Shown: one piece after another, positions 56,223 through 64,000 of the stretch | How the letters are laid out: the number at the start of each line of letters is the position of its first letter | Position numbering within the stretch: the stretch's first letter is position 1 | Source: Rhizoctonia solani | Lineage: Eukaryota > Basidiomycota > Agaricomycetes > Cantharellales > Ceratobasidiaceae | Length of the DNA: 64,000 nt | Assembly: GCF_016906535.1 (NCBI RefSeq) | Contig: NC_057371.1 | Span: 2,170,001-2,234,000, forward strand | Reading direction: 5' to 3' | Notes under the pieces: generated by a model | Databases searched by the model: none | Seen by the model: the letters and a program-made list of their open reading frames with translations, nothing else | What the model was told of the DNA's origin: nothing | Made by a program: the position numbers and the translations under genes

Positions 56223-59200
56223 TTAAAGGCTCTTGGCGGCGTCACAAGCCTTTCTGAGTTTAGCTTGGTTAAAACGCTTAATCTCTTCTTGGCTGTGTTT
56301 CAACAGTTCTTCCGGTTCCCAGGAATTGTCCTCCGGCCCGTAACCCTTCCATTTTATCAAGTAGAACCACTTTCCTTGTTGGCGTTTGGAGTCAATGATC
56401 TGTTCCACTTTGTATTCTTCCTCCCCTTCTATTGTTTCAGGAGGGGGACGGCTTGGGAATGGCTGACTTGGGGACTTGTGTGCCTTCAATAGTAATCCCA
56501 CGTAGAATACATTGTGGATTTTCAGGGTTTCAGGGAGTTCTAGGCGGTAGGCGTGGCTGGATATTTTCTCTGTAACCTTGAATGGACCTAGTCGTTTGGG
56601 ATCTAGCTTATTGGAGTTTGTCCTAAGTTCTATGTTCTTTCCATCTAGCCAGACTTTTTTGCCTATGGAGTATTCCGGTATCATCCCTGTTGTTTTGGTC
56701 ATGCGTTCTTTTGTCATTCTAAGTGCTGACTCTGCTTCCTTCCATTCTTGGGCCAAGGTATTGGCTACAAGGTCTGCTTCTGGGACATTTGCGGGAACGT
56801 TAGATGGATTCATGATGGGGTTTCTTCCATAAACCAATTCAAAAGGGGTTTTTCCGGTTGCGGAGTGCTTTGCGTTATTATAGGCATATTCCGCTAGTGG
56901 CAACCAGGTGGCCCAGTCCGAGTGGTCGGCGGCAACGTATGATCTGAGGTAGAACTCAATGAACTGGTTCACCCTTTCTGTTTGTCCGTCTGATTCCGGG
57001 TGGTAGGCTGATGAAAAGGCTGGTTTTACTCCGAGGCGTTGATAGAGTGCCCTTAGGAACTTCCCAGTAAACGTAGTTCCCCTGTCTGAAATTGTTTTGA
57101 CTGGTAACCCATGGAGTTTCCACACATGTGAGATGAATAAATCCGCTAGACCTTTAGATGTAACCTTCTTGGTAGTTGGGATGAAATGCCCAAATTTGGA
57201 GAAGGAGTCGATGACTACCAAGATTGCGTCATGGCCATTTGACTTTGGGAATCCCGTGATAAAGTCATAGGAAATCGTGTGGAATGGGTAGGGGGGAACT
57301 TCCAGAGGTTTGAGGGCAATGACCGGGGCGTGGGCTTGGCGGTTGGCCTGGCATGTGGGGCAGCATTCCACCCATTCTTTGGAGGATGATTTCATGCCTG
57401 GCCACCAGTAGTTGCGACTTAGAAGTTCAAGGGTCCTCTGTTGACCTGGGTGACCAGCTAGTGGTGAGTTGTGGAATTCCTTCAGCAGCCGTTCTTTCAG
57501 GGTTTCTGAGTCTGGGACAACTAGTTTCCCTTGGTACCATAGGAGGTCCTCTTCCCAATCGTAGTCTCTGTAAGCTTTCCGAATGGAGGGAGGTGCATTG
57601 TCCGCATCTTCTGTGAGGAATTGGATGATGGGTTCCAGTGATGGATCCTCCCTGAGTTTAGAGCAAATTTCCATGACAATTTCGACTTCTTCCTCTGACG
57701 TATTGGCAAAGACTTCCAATGGTAACATGACCTCTGGTTCTGGGGGCGTGTCTACAAAATCTGACCTTCTAGATAACGCGTCTGGTTTCCCTGATTGCTT
57801 TCCTGGGCAATAGTGGATCTCAAAATTGAAATCGCTCAGGAAAATACGCCATTGTGCGTGTCTGCGGTTGAAAGTCCGTGCCTGCATCCAGTATTCTAGG
57901 TTCCTATGGTCCGTGAAAACCTGAATTGGCCTATCTGTTGCTTCTAGGAAAATCCGCCATTCCTCTAATGCCTTGATTATGGCTAGGAGTTCCTTGTTGT
58001 GGGTGTCATAATTAGCCTTGGCCCCTGAAAAGGATTTGGACATATATGCAACAGGATGTAAACGGTTGTCTTCTCCTTGTTGGCTGAGAATGGCCCCCAT
58101 GGCTACTCCTGACGCATCTGTTTCCAGGTAGTAAGGCAGTTTAGGGTTGGAATGGATTAGAACCGGGGATTTTGTGACCAATGCCTTCAATTCTTGGAAT
58201 GCAACTTCTTCTGTAACGCCCCATGACCAGAGGGATTCCTTCTTGGTAAGGTTGTGGAGAGGGCAAGCAACCAAGCTAAAGTTGGGAATGAACCTTCTGA
58301 GATAGTTTACAAAGCCTAGGAAAGCCTGAACTTGTTTGACCGTTTTGGGAGTGGGCCATGTTGTAACCGCTTTGATCTTCTTTTGGTCCATAGAAAACCC
58401 TGCTGGGGAGATGACGATACCAAGGTAATCTACTGTCGTGACATGGAAGTGGCACTTGGAGAGTTTGCAGAATAACTGGTTCTTCATTAGCCGTGATAAG
58501 ACCTCCCTGACATGGGTTGGGTGGTCTTCAGGTTTCTCTGAGAAGATTAGTATATCATCCAGGTATATAACCACAGTGACATCAATGAGGTCCCTAAATA
58601 AGTTGTTCATGAAATGTTGGAACGCTGCGGGGGCATTGGTGAGGCCGAAGGGCATGACTAGATACTCAAATAACCCATATTTGGTCCTGAAGCCTGTTTT
58701 CCATTCATCTCCCTCTTTGATCCGGACGTTGTTATACCCCCATCGTAGATCCAGCTTGGTAAACATCTTGGCGTGCCTTAATTTAGCCATTAGGTCATCT
58801 TGCCTTGGGAGGGGGTAGACGTTTTTGTGGGTTACGTTGTTCAGCTTCCTATAATCAACTACCAGACAAAGGGATCCATCGGCCTTTTTTACAAACATAA
58901 CCGGGGCGCCTGCTGAGGAAGTACTAGGGCGGATTTTCCCCGTGGCTAACTCTTTGTCAATGTGTTGTTTGAGCGCCTTAGACTCTGCATCAGTCATGCC
59001 ATATATAGGACCAGGGGACAGTTTGGCATCCGGAATGAGGTCAATTGAGATGTCGTACTCCCTATGTGGAGGGAGGACCTTAAACTCCTCTTTGCCAAAT
59101 ACTCTAGCAAACTCATGATATTGAGGGGGGAGGTCTGCTAAAGGGTTTGGGTCTGCTTCTTCTTCCGAGGCAATCTGTGCTTGCTCCGGGAACGTGATAA

Positions 59201-59650
59201 GACCCTGTTGCCAGTCTATGAGTGGGGATTCTGCCGTGAGCCATGTCATGCCTAGTATAGCCGGGGTGTTGCCAATGGGGCAAACAAGGAAGGGAATGGA
59301 GTGGGTATGGCCATTGGCCGAGACCGCGAGGTGAACCTGGTGCCAAATGCGACCAGTCTGTGAAATAGTACCATCTAACATTCTCACTACTCGTGGATTT
59401 TCAAGTAGGGTTTTCGGGATTTTTAATTTTTCCACTATGCTTGGGGAAATAAAGTTGGAGGTTGCTCCGGAATCTATAAGGGTTTTCAGGGGTTCTGCCA
59501 AGTATTTGTTCATGTGTAAATCGATATAGAGGAGTGGTTTTTTATTGGAGTCTAAAGAAGCCACAGATACAAATTTGATACGAGATACATCAGATACGTT
59601 TATTTTTGGGCTCAAGGTTTTGGCAGCTTTCCTTGGCCCTACTCTTTTCC
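56223..59650 (-). CDS. Pol of element C, intact
   Basis: About 1,140 codons in the -1 frame relative to gag, TAA at 56223-56225. Protease LIDSGATSNFISP; RT with LPLPRQDDLMAKLRHAKMFT and YLDDILIFS; RNase H ETDASGVAMGAILSQ and KELLAIIKALEEWRIFLEAT; integrase zinc finger HNSPLAGHPGQQRTLEL with CCPTCQAN; integrase core SYDFITGF, SDRGTTFTGKF and HPESDGQTERVNQ (D, D, E present); chromodomain KWFYLIKWKGYGPEDNSWEP. The frame carries no stop. A few CpG-type replacements are visible (THNKELL where A and B have THDKELL; YCPGKQS where A has YRPGKQS), so activity is possible but not certain. Expression would need frameshifting at TTTTCCC (59645-59651 on plus). Confidence 0.95.
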
Positions 59651-60829
59651 CAACTTGTCCTCCGCAACCTTGGCCACCTCTTTGATGGATGCCTTCCAGC
59701 CGTTGGGACACTGTTTAATCCCGTGCCCTTTTTGACCGCACTTGACGCAGAGGCCAGACGCGCGGCGGCAATCCCTTTCTTCCGGTGTTACATAATTGGG
59801 GTCCTCGGATAGGCAGACCCTGGTGGTAGTGGTGGAGGTAGAGGTGGTCGCGGTGACCGGGGCCTTGGTGGGAACCTTTTTGGGGCGGTTCTCCTTGTTT
59901 TCCCAACAAATGTTGTCTATTTTGACTGAGGCGGCAAATATGGCCTCAAGGTTGTTGTCGGGGATATTGTCCTTGGTGGACAGGAGCTCTTTGACCTTCC
60001 AATGAAGGCCGCGCGTGAATTGGGCAATGTATGCCTCTGTATTCCAGTCAAGTTCCGCCATGAGGTTGCGGAATTCAGTGACATACTCAGACGTAGTGGT
60101 TGTCTGAGTAAGCGCGGCAATCTTCCTGGCGGCTGCCCTCTTTGCGTCTGGATTGGCAAAGGCTTCTTTGAACTTAGCCGTCAAGGCTTGGATGGTGGTG
60201 GGGGGATTTCCCTCGCCCTTGATGATTGTGCCGATGATAGGGAGGGCCCAATCTGCGGCCTTGTCTGTCATGTGGTAAAGAATCCACACGACCATCTGCT
60301 CCTCTTCATCAAATTGGTCCCTATGTAGGGCAACCCAGAGCATCATCCTATCCAGCCACTGAGTGGCTTTACGCCCCCTAGTGTCTCCCTTGTAGGGGTC
60401 GGGGAGGTCCATCTTGGGCCGCTTCACGCTAGACCCTGCGTCAAAAGGGGTGAGGGACCCTAAATGTCTAGCAGGCGTTCCCTGAGGCTCCCTTTTGGGG
60501 CGTCTTGGCTCTTCCTCTTCCTCCAAATCGAATCCTGTTCCCCTGGATGGCCTGAAAGGGGCTTTGAGTCCAGGCCTAACCGTGCCTGGAGTGTTGGCTT
60601 CTCCCCCTGTGTGGGTAGGAGGAGTGGTAGGCCCAGTCGCTGGGCCAGGCTTGGCTTGGGTTCCGCCCTGAGCCGAGTCTCCAACAATGTTGTTGGTTTC
60701 CTTACATAGGGCAGCAAGCTGGGTGATTTGCTTGCCCTGGGATTTGATTTGGTCCTGGAGGGACCTGACTTGTGTGGAGAGGGCTTGGATAGCCTTGAGG
60801 AGAGCGCCAAGGGACGGCTCTGGTTCCAT
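59639..60829 (-). CDS. Gag of element C, intact
   Basis: 396 residues from ATG 60829 to TAG 59639-59641; the frame is also open further upstream. N-terminal coiled coil (SLQDQIKSQGKQITQLAALC), Pro/Thr linker, capsid-like segment (GRKATQWLDRMMLWVALHRD; EYVTEFRNLMAELDW) and zinc knuckle CVKCGQKGHGIKQC. It overlaps the pol frame at its 3' end. Confidence 0.92.
   Translation of the reverse strand: MEPEPSLGALLKAIQALSTQVRSLQDQIKSQGKQITQLAALCKETNNIVGDSAQGGTQAKPGPATGPTTPPTHTGGEANTPGTVRPGLKAPFRPSRGTGFDLEEEEEPRRPKREPQGTPARHLGSLTPFDAGSSVKRPKMDLPDPYKGDTRGRKATQWLDRMMLWVALHRDQFDEEEQMVVWILYHMTDKAADWALPIIGTIIKGEGNPPTTIQALTAKFKEAFANPDAKRAAARKIAALTQTTTTSEYVTEFRNLMAELDWNTEAYIAQFTRGLHWKVKELLSTKDNIPDNNLEAIFAASVKIDNICWENKENRPKKVPTKAPVTATTSTSTTTTRVCLSEDPNYVTPEERDCRRASGLCVKCGQKGHGIKQCPNGWKASIKEVAKVAEDKLGKE
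59645..59651 (-). promoter_or_regulatory. Putative -1 frameshift slippery heptamer, element C
   Basis: On the coding strand G GGA AAA, one codon before the gag TAG. Pol continues in the -1 frame as AGA GTA GGG CCA with no stop. Conserved with B and D. Confidence 0.65.
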
Positions 60830-61346
60830 TCCGGGCAAGTTTCGCGGAGTGGGAGATGGTTTGCGAGTGGGTGGTTGGGAGTTGGCTGCCACAGAATGGC
60901 GACTGGAGCGGCTGGTAGGACGGGAGTATGGGTGGGGGACGCCAGAGCGTGTGGATGGAATTGTGGTAGACGGCGTGGGGGAAAGGTGCCTATATCAGGA
61001 CTTATGGGCGGTTTTTGTGCAGAGTGTGTGCGCTAAACCCTTGCGTCAGACACCTAGCGTTGGACTATCCCTACAACAAATCAACAGATCTGGCAATTGT
61101 GATATGAGCGGGTTTTTAGCAAGCGGGTGAGTCAGCTGTCTAGGGTTGCTATCTGCTGTGTTCCGGCGAAACACGTGGTATGCGGGCGATTAGACACCTT
61201 CTGCCTTATAGCAATTTGGTACTATCTGGGACCAACGACTTTTTGATTATTCTAGTCAAAAGGGGAGTCCGATCAGATATTTTCCCTTGTGCTAGTACAG
61301 GGGCGCTTCTCGTTGTTGATCAAGCCTACAAAAGTTGATTTTACAA
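60830..61346 (-). other. Leader and PBS region of element C
   Basis: Non-coding leader. The PBS (plus strand AAGTTGATTTTAC, 61332-61344) lies 2 nt inside the LTR and pairs at 11 of 13 positions with the transcript-start motif of its own LTR (plus-strand GTAAAATTGACTT, 61605-61617). Confidence 0.7.
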
Positions 61347-61908
61347 TGTCGTACACCACTGTAATGTGGGTACACGCTAGTGGAGGCGGGCACTTGAGGC
61401 CGTACTACTACAAGCTTATGTAAACTAACTAACTAACTAAGGCTATCCTAATGCCGTTTAAGACGGTCTGCTACTTCTATACTACTGCGTGGGGGCCTTA
61501 GGCCTGGGAGGTGTGGTAGGTGTATATAAAGGGTAAGCGACTGATACTACTAGGGGCCGGCTACTTAGCTGGCTGGCTACCTTCTCTAATGAGTAAGAGA
61601 CAAGGTAAAATTGACTTGGGGTGTCCAAGCAATTTTCCTGCTGTATATATAGACAATACTGCTAACTACATGTGGTCTGTGCGTGTGTGAATAGAAGCCT
61701 ACATGTGAAAAGAGAAGTGTGCTGCGGACTGCGCAGAAGCGTGGATTTCTCCTAAGCGCCCTTGGCACGGCATCTCGGCGCGGCATCTTGGCATAATAAG
61801 CGCCGAGATCACGTGATCGAAAAACAAAAGATATTGAGTCCGTAAAAAATACTAGAAATATGAGAAAAATCGTGCGAGTTCAATGGTATAGGTTAGGGGA
61901 TTGTAACA
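61347..61908 (-). repeat. 5' LTR of element C (right end)
   Basis: 562 bp matching the left copy with about five differences, followed by the duplication CAACC. Confidence 0.93.
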
Positions 61909-61981
61909 CAACCCCATACCATTACCATGCTTGATGGGTTGAGCCCCCAGGCTGGCAAGATTTGGAAAAAGGCTAACTTAA

Positions 61982-62529
61982 TGTTGTACGCCACTATCAG
62001 GTGGGTACACACTAGTGAATGCAGGCGCTTACGGCCATACTACTGCTAACAGAGCTAATCTAACTAACTACTAAGGCTATACTACTTACCGCTTAAGGTG
62101 GTATTCTACTATTATCTAATACAAGGGGGCCGGAGGCCTGGGAGGTGTGATAAGTGAGTTAAGGGGGCAACGTCTGAGAACTGCTAGGGGCTGGCTACTT
62201 AGCTGGCTGGATGATCCTCCTCAATGAGTAGAGACAAGGTAAAATCAACTTGGTGATTCCAAGCAATTTCCCTGCTGTATATATAGACATAGGTGCGCTA
62301 TTTACATGGTCTGTGCGCGTGGGAAAAGAAGTACATGATGAAAATAAGAAGCGTGCTGCAGGCTGCGCAGAAGCATGGATTTCTCCTAAGCGCCCTTGGC
62401 ACGGCATCTTGGCATAATAAGCGCTGAGATCATGTGATTAAAAAAGTAAAGACAAAGAGTCCGTAAAAAATAGTAGAAATATCAGAAAATTCAGGCAAAT
62501 CTAATGGTATAATTCAGGAGGTTGTAACA
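61982..62529 (-). repeat. Solo family-1 LTR (F) inside pol of element D
   Basis: 548 bp, ends TGTTGTACG and TTGTAACA, with duplication CTTAA (61977-61981 and 62530-62534). More diverged than the other family-1 LTRs, so probably an older insertion. Confidence 0.93.
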
Positions 62530-63669
62530 CTTAACCTTTAACCTCAATGGCAAAAAAGATGACGGAGACCTTCCTCATCTGTAATACCAGCTCACACTTG
62601 GCCATCTTAGGACTAAAATGGTTAGGTGCACACAATCCTGAAATTGACTGGAGTAATTGCACCCTTGCTTTCCCCCACACGCCACCAGATCATGTGGCCA
62701 TTGCTGAAGAAGAGGAAGCTGACAAAAACCCCTTAGAAGGAGTACCCTCCAAATACCACCAATATGCCAAAGTATTCAGAGAAGAAGAATTCAACAAGCT
62801 TCCTCCCCATTGGCATTACAACATTGGAATAGAACTCACGGAAGAAGGACCACTCAACTTGCCCCTATATAGCATGACCAATGCCAAATCCCTAACACTT
62901 AAGGACTGGCTCAGGGACAAGCTCAAAGCAGGGAAGATCCGTCCTAGCAAATCTTCCATCAGTTCCCCTGTGATGTTTGTCCCCAAGATGGATGGTTCCC
63001 GCTGCTTGGTTGTTGACTACCAACGTCTGAATAACTGGACCAAGAAAAATGTGTACCCGTTACCCCGTCCTGATGACCTCATGGCCCAGCTCCATGGTGC
63101 CAAGGTCTTTACTAAGCTAGACCTACAATGGGGTTACAACAACGTCTGGGTCAAGGAGGGCAATGAATGGAAGACTGCTTTCCGCACTAAGTACAGCCTG
63201 TACAAATCCCTGGTTATGACTTTTGGCTTAACAAATGCCCCCGCTGCCTTTCAGCACTTCATGAACAAGCTGTTCAAAGATTTACTGGATGTGTGCATCA
63301 TCATTCACCTCAATGACATCCTGATCTACTCAAAGGATGACGCAACCCACGCCCAGCACATCCATGAAGTTCTACAATGGTTAATGGAAAACCAACTGTT
63401 TTGCAAGGCCTCCAAGTGTACCTTCCATGTCACCTCAGTGGAATACCTAGGGATCATTGTCTTGGATAAGGGTTTTAGTCTGGATAAACTCAAAATCCAG
63501 GCAGTACAGGAGTGGCCAGTCCCCACCAAAGTCAAGGAAGTCCAATTGTTCCTAGGGTTTGCCAACTTCCTGCGTAGATTTGTTGCCAATTTCAGTCACA
63601 TAGCCAGGCTGTTACACAACTTAGTAAAGAAGGACACCCCCTGGAAATGGGAAACTAAGGAAGACAAAG

Positions 63670-63842
63670 TGTCATAAACAGAGGAAAATAGAACTAGCCG
63701 GAATTGAACCAGCTTGACCACTAAGCCATAGAGCCCTATTATTCCTCTGCTGACAACCCATGATTACACCTGCTACCCCCCAAATTTGGGCTTGGGCCAG
63801 CATGCAACCACTTGTACTGGTCATGTGACCGTGTCCAGGACA
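63670..63842 (-). mobile_element. 173-bp TG...CA insertion (G) carrying a tRNA-like A box and B box
   Basis: Interrupts the pol frame of element D between RT and RNase H and is flanked by CAAAG on both sides (63665-63669 and 63843-63847); removing it restores the frame. On the minus strand it starts TGTCCTGGACAC and ends TTTATGACA, i.e. TG...CA with a 5-bp duplication, as made by an LTR-element integrase. Inside, on the minus strand, TGGCTTAGTGG fits a pol III A box and GGTTCAATTCC a B box; GCTGG-TTCAATT-CCGGC forms a perfect T-arm. The anticodon arm is missing. It may be a solo LTR of a very small (TRIM/SMART-like) element or a SINE-like insertion. Confidence 0.65.
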
Positions 63843-64000
63843 CAAAGCCTTCCAAGGACTCAAAGAGGCCATCACCAGTGCGCCAGTACTCTGTCACGCC
63901 AACCCAGCCAAACCCTACTTCCTAGAAACGGATGCCTCCAGAGCAGCCTTGGGCTCTATACTGAGCCAACAACAAGAAGATGGGCGCTTACATCCTCTAG

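Larger units (their letters stand above)
55650..61908 (-). mobile_element. Element C: complete, coding-intact Gypsy/chromovirus (family 1)
   Basis: LTRs 55650-56211 and 61347-61908 (562 bp each) with duplication CAACC (55645-55649 and 61909-61913), inserted antisense in D pol between protease and RT. On the minus strand: LTR, PBS (61332-61344), leader, gag, pol with open -1 overlap, polypurine tract (56212-56223 region), LTR. Both reading frames are unbroken and the catalytic motifs are present, so it is the best candidate in the window for an autonomous copy. About five LTR differences suggest it is not brand new. Confidence 0.95.
38756..64000 (+). mobile_element. Element D: old Gypsy/chromovirus-type LTR retrotransposon (family 2), expanded by nested insertions, 3' end outside window
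   Basis: 5' LTR (D1, three pieces), primer binding site at 53006-53017, gag 53485-54840, and pol pieces at 54835-54911, 55501-55649, 61914-61981, 62535-63669 and 63848-64000. Insertions inside it, each with a 5-bp duplication: A in the LTR, E (carrying B) in the LTR, D3, C, F and G in pol. With the insertions D3, C and G removed, the pol frame is continuous across each site. Internal stop, frameshift and many Arg-to-Gln/Trp/Cys changes show long decay. The host duplication is predicted to be ATGTA (38751-38755), testable at the unseen right end. Confidence 0.85.
54835..64000 (+). pseudogene. Pol of element D, in five pieces, runs off the right edge
   Basis: Pieces 54835-54911, 55501-55649, 61914-61981, 62535-63669 and 63848-64000. 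Joined, they read a linker, protease (LIDSGATSSFLHPQTAKAL), a connecting part (TITMLDGLSPQAGKIWKKAN), RT and the beginning of RNase H (YFLETDASRAALGSILSQ). Decay: an extra A in the run near 62552-62557 shifts the frame; the RT motif is HLND instead of YLDD; Arg is replaced by Gln/Trp at several conserved positions (DLQWGYNNVWVKEG). The insertions D3, C, F and G carry exact duplications, so these breaks are clean. Integrase and chromodomain, if present, lie outside the window. Confidence 0.87.

Noticed and set aside
38384..64000. CRISPR array or telomeric/centromeric satellite as explanation of the repetitive block
   Set aside because: Repeats are LTRs with TG...CA ends and 5-bp duplications; no short spaced repeats or telomere units are present.

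Overview
The window looks like a chromosomal segment of a filamentous basidiomycete, most likely an Agaricomycete close to Rhizoctonia/Thanatephorus. The host genes are cut by many 50-70 nt introns. There is a single TOR gene, a PAC1/LIS1 gene, C2H2 zinc-finger genes, an AA9 polysaccharide monooxygenase, an F-box/LRR relict, a Crinkler-like relict and chromodomain Gypsy elements. The species assignment is inference from gene content; all gene models were spliced by eye.

Positions 1-36,800 are gene space. In order: a partial Ser/Pro-rich protein (-), TOR kinase (+), PAC1/LIS1 (+), two C2H2 zinc-finger genes (-), a 131-aa unknown protein (+), an EF-hand MscS channel (-), a GNAT acetyltransferase with an overlapping uORF (+), a 71-aa cold-shock-domain protein (-), a gene-poor stretch, an AA9 LPMO (+), an F-box gene with an internal stop (+), and a Chs7-like membrane protein (-). 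TOR carries three or four single-base losses in short homopolymers inside highly conserved motifs, which points to uncorrected sequence errors or a dead allele.

Positions 36,826-64,000 are a pile of nested LTR retrotransposons sitting in a decayed Crinkler-like gene. Two Gypsy/chromovirus LTR families are present: family 1 (about 561-bp LTRs; elements A, B and C plus solo LTRs E and F) and family 2 (about 583-bp LTRs; the long element D plus solo LTRs D2 and D3 and the partial LTR D0). Exact 5-bp target-site duplications (TSDs) allow the order to be rebuilt: relict gene > D0 > element D > (A, E, D3, C, F and a 173-bp tRNA-like insertion G); D2 lies in A, and B lies in E. Removing the insertions restores the D reading frame at three junctions.

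Both families show a Tf1-like self-priming arrangement: the primer binding site 2 nt after the 5' LTR is complementary to sequence about 34 nt after the LTR TATA box. Both also carry a GGGAAAA heptamer one codon before the gag stop, with pol open in the -1 frame. Element C (minus strand) keeps intact gag and pol. A and B have lost catalytic Asp residues, and most visible damage is CpG to TpG/CpA, the pattern expected from deamination of methylated cytosine.
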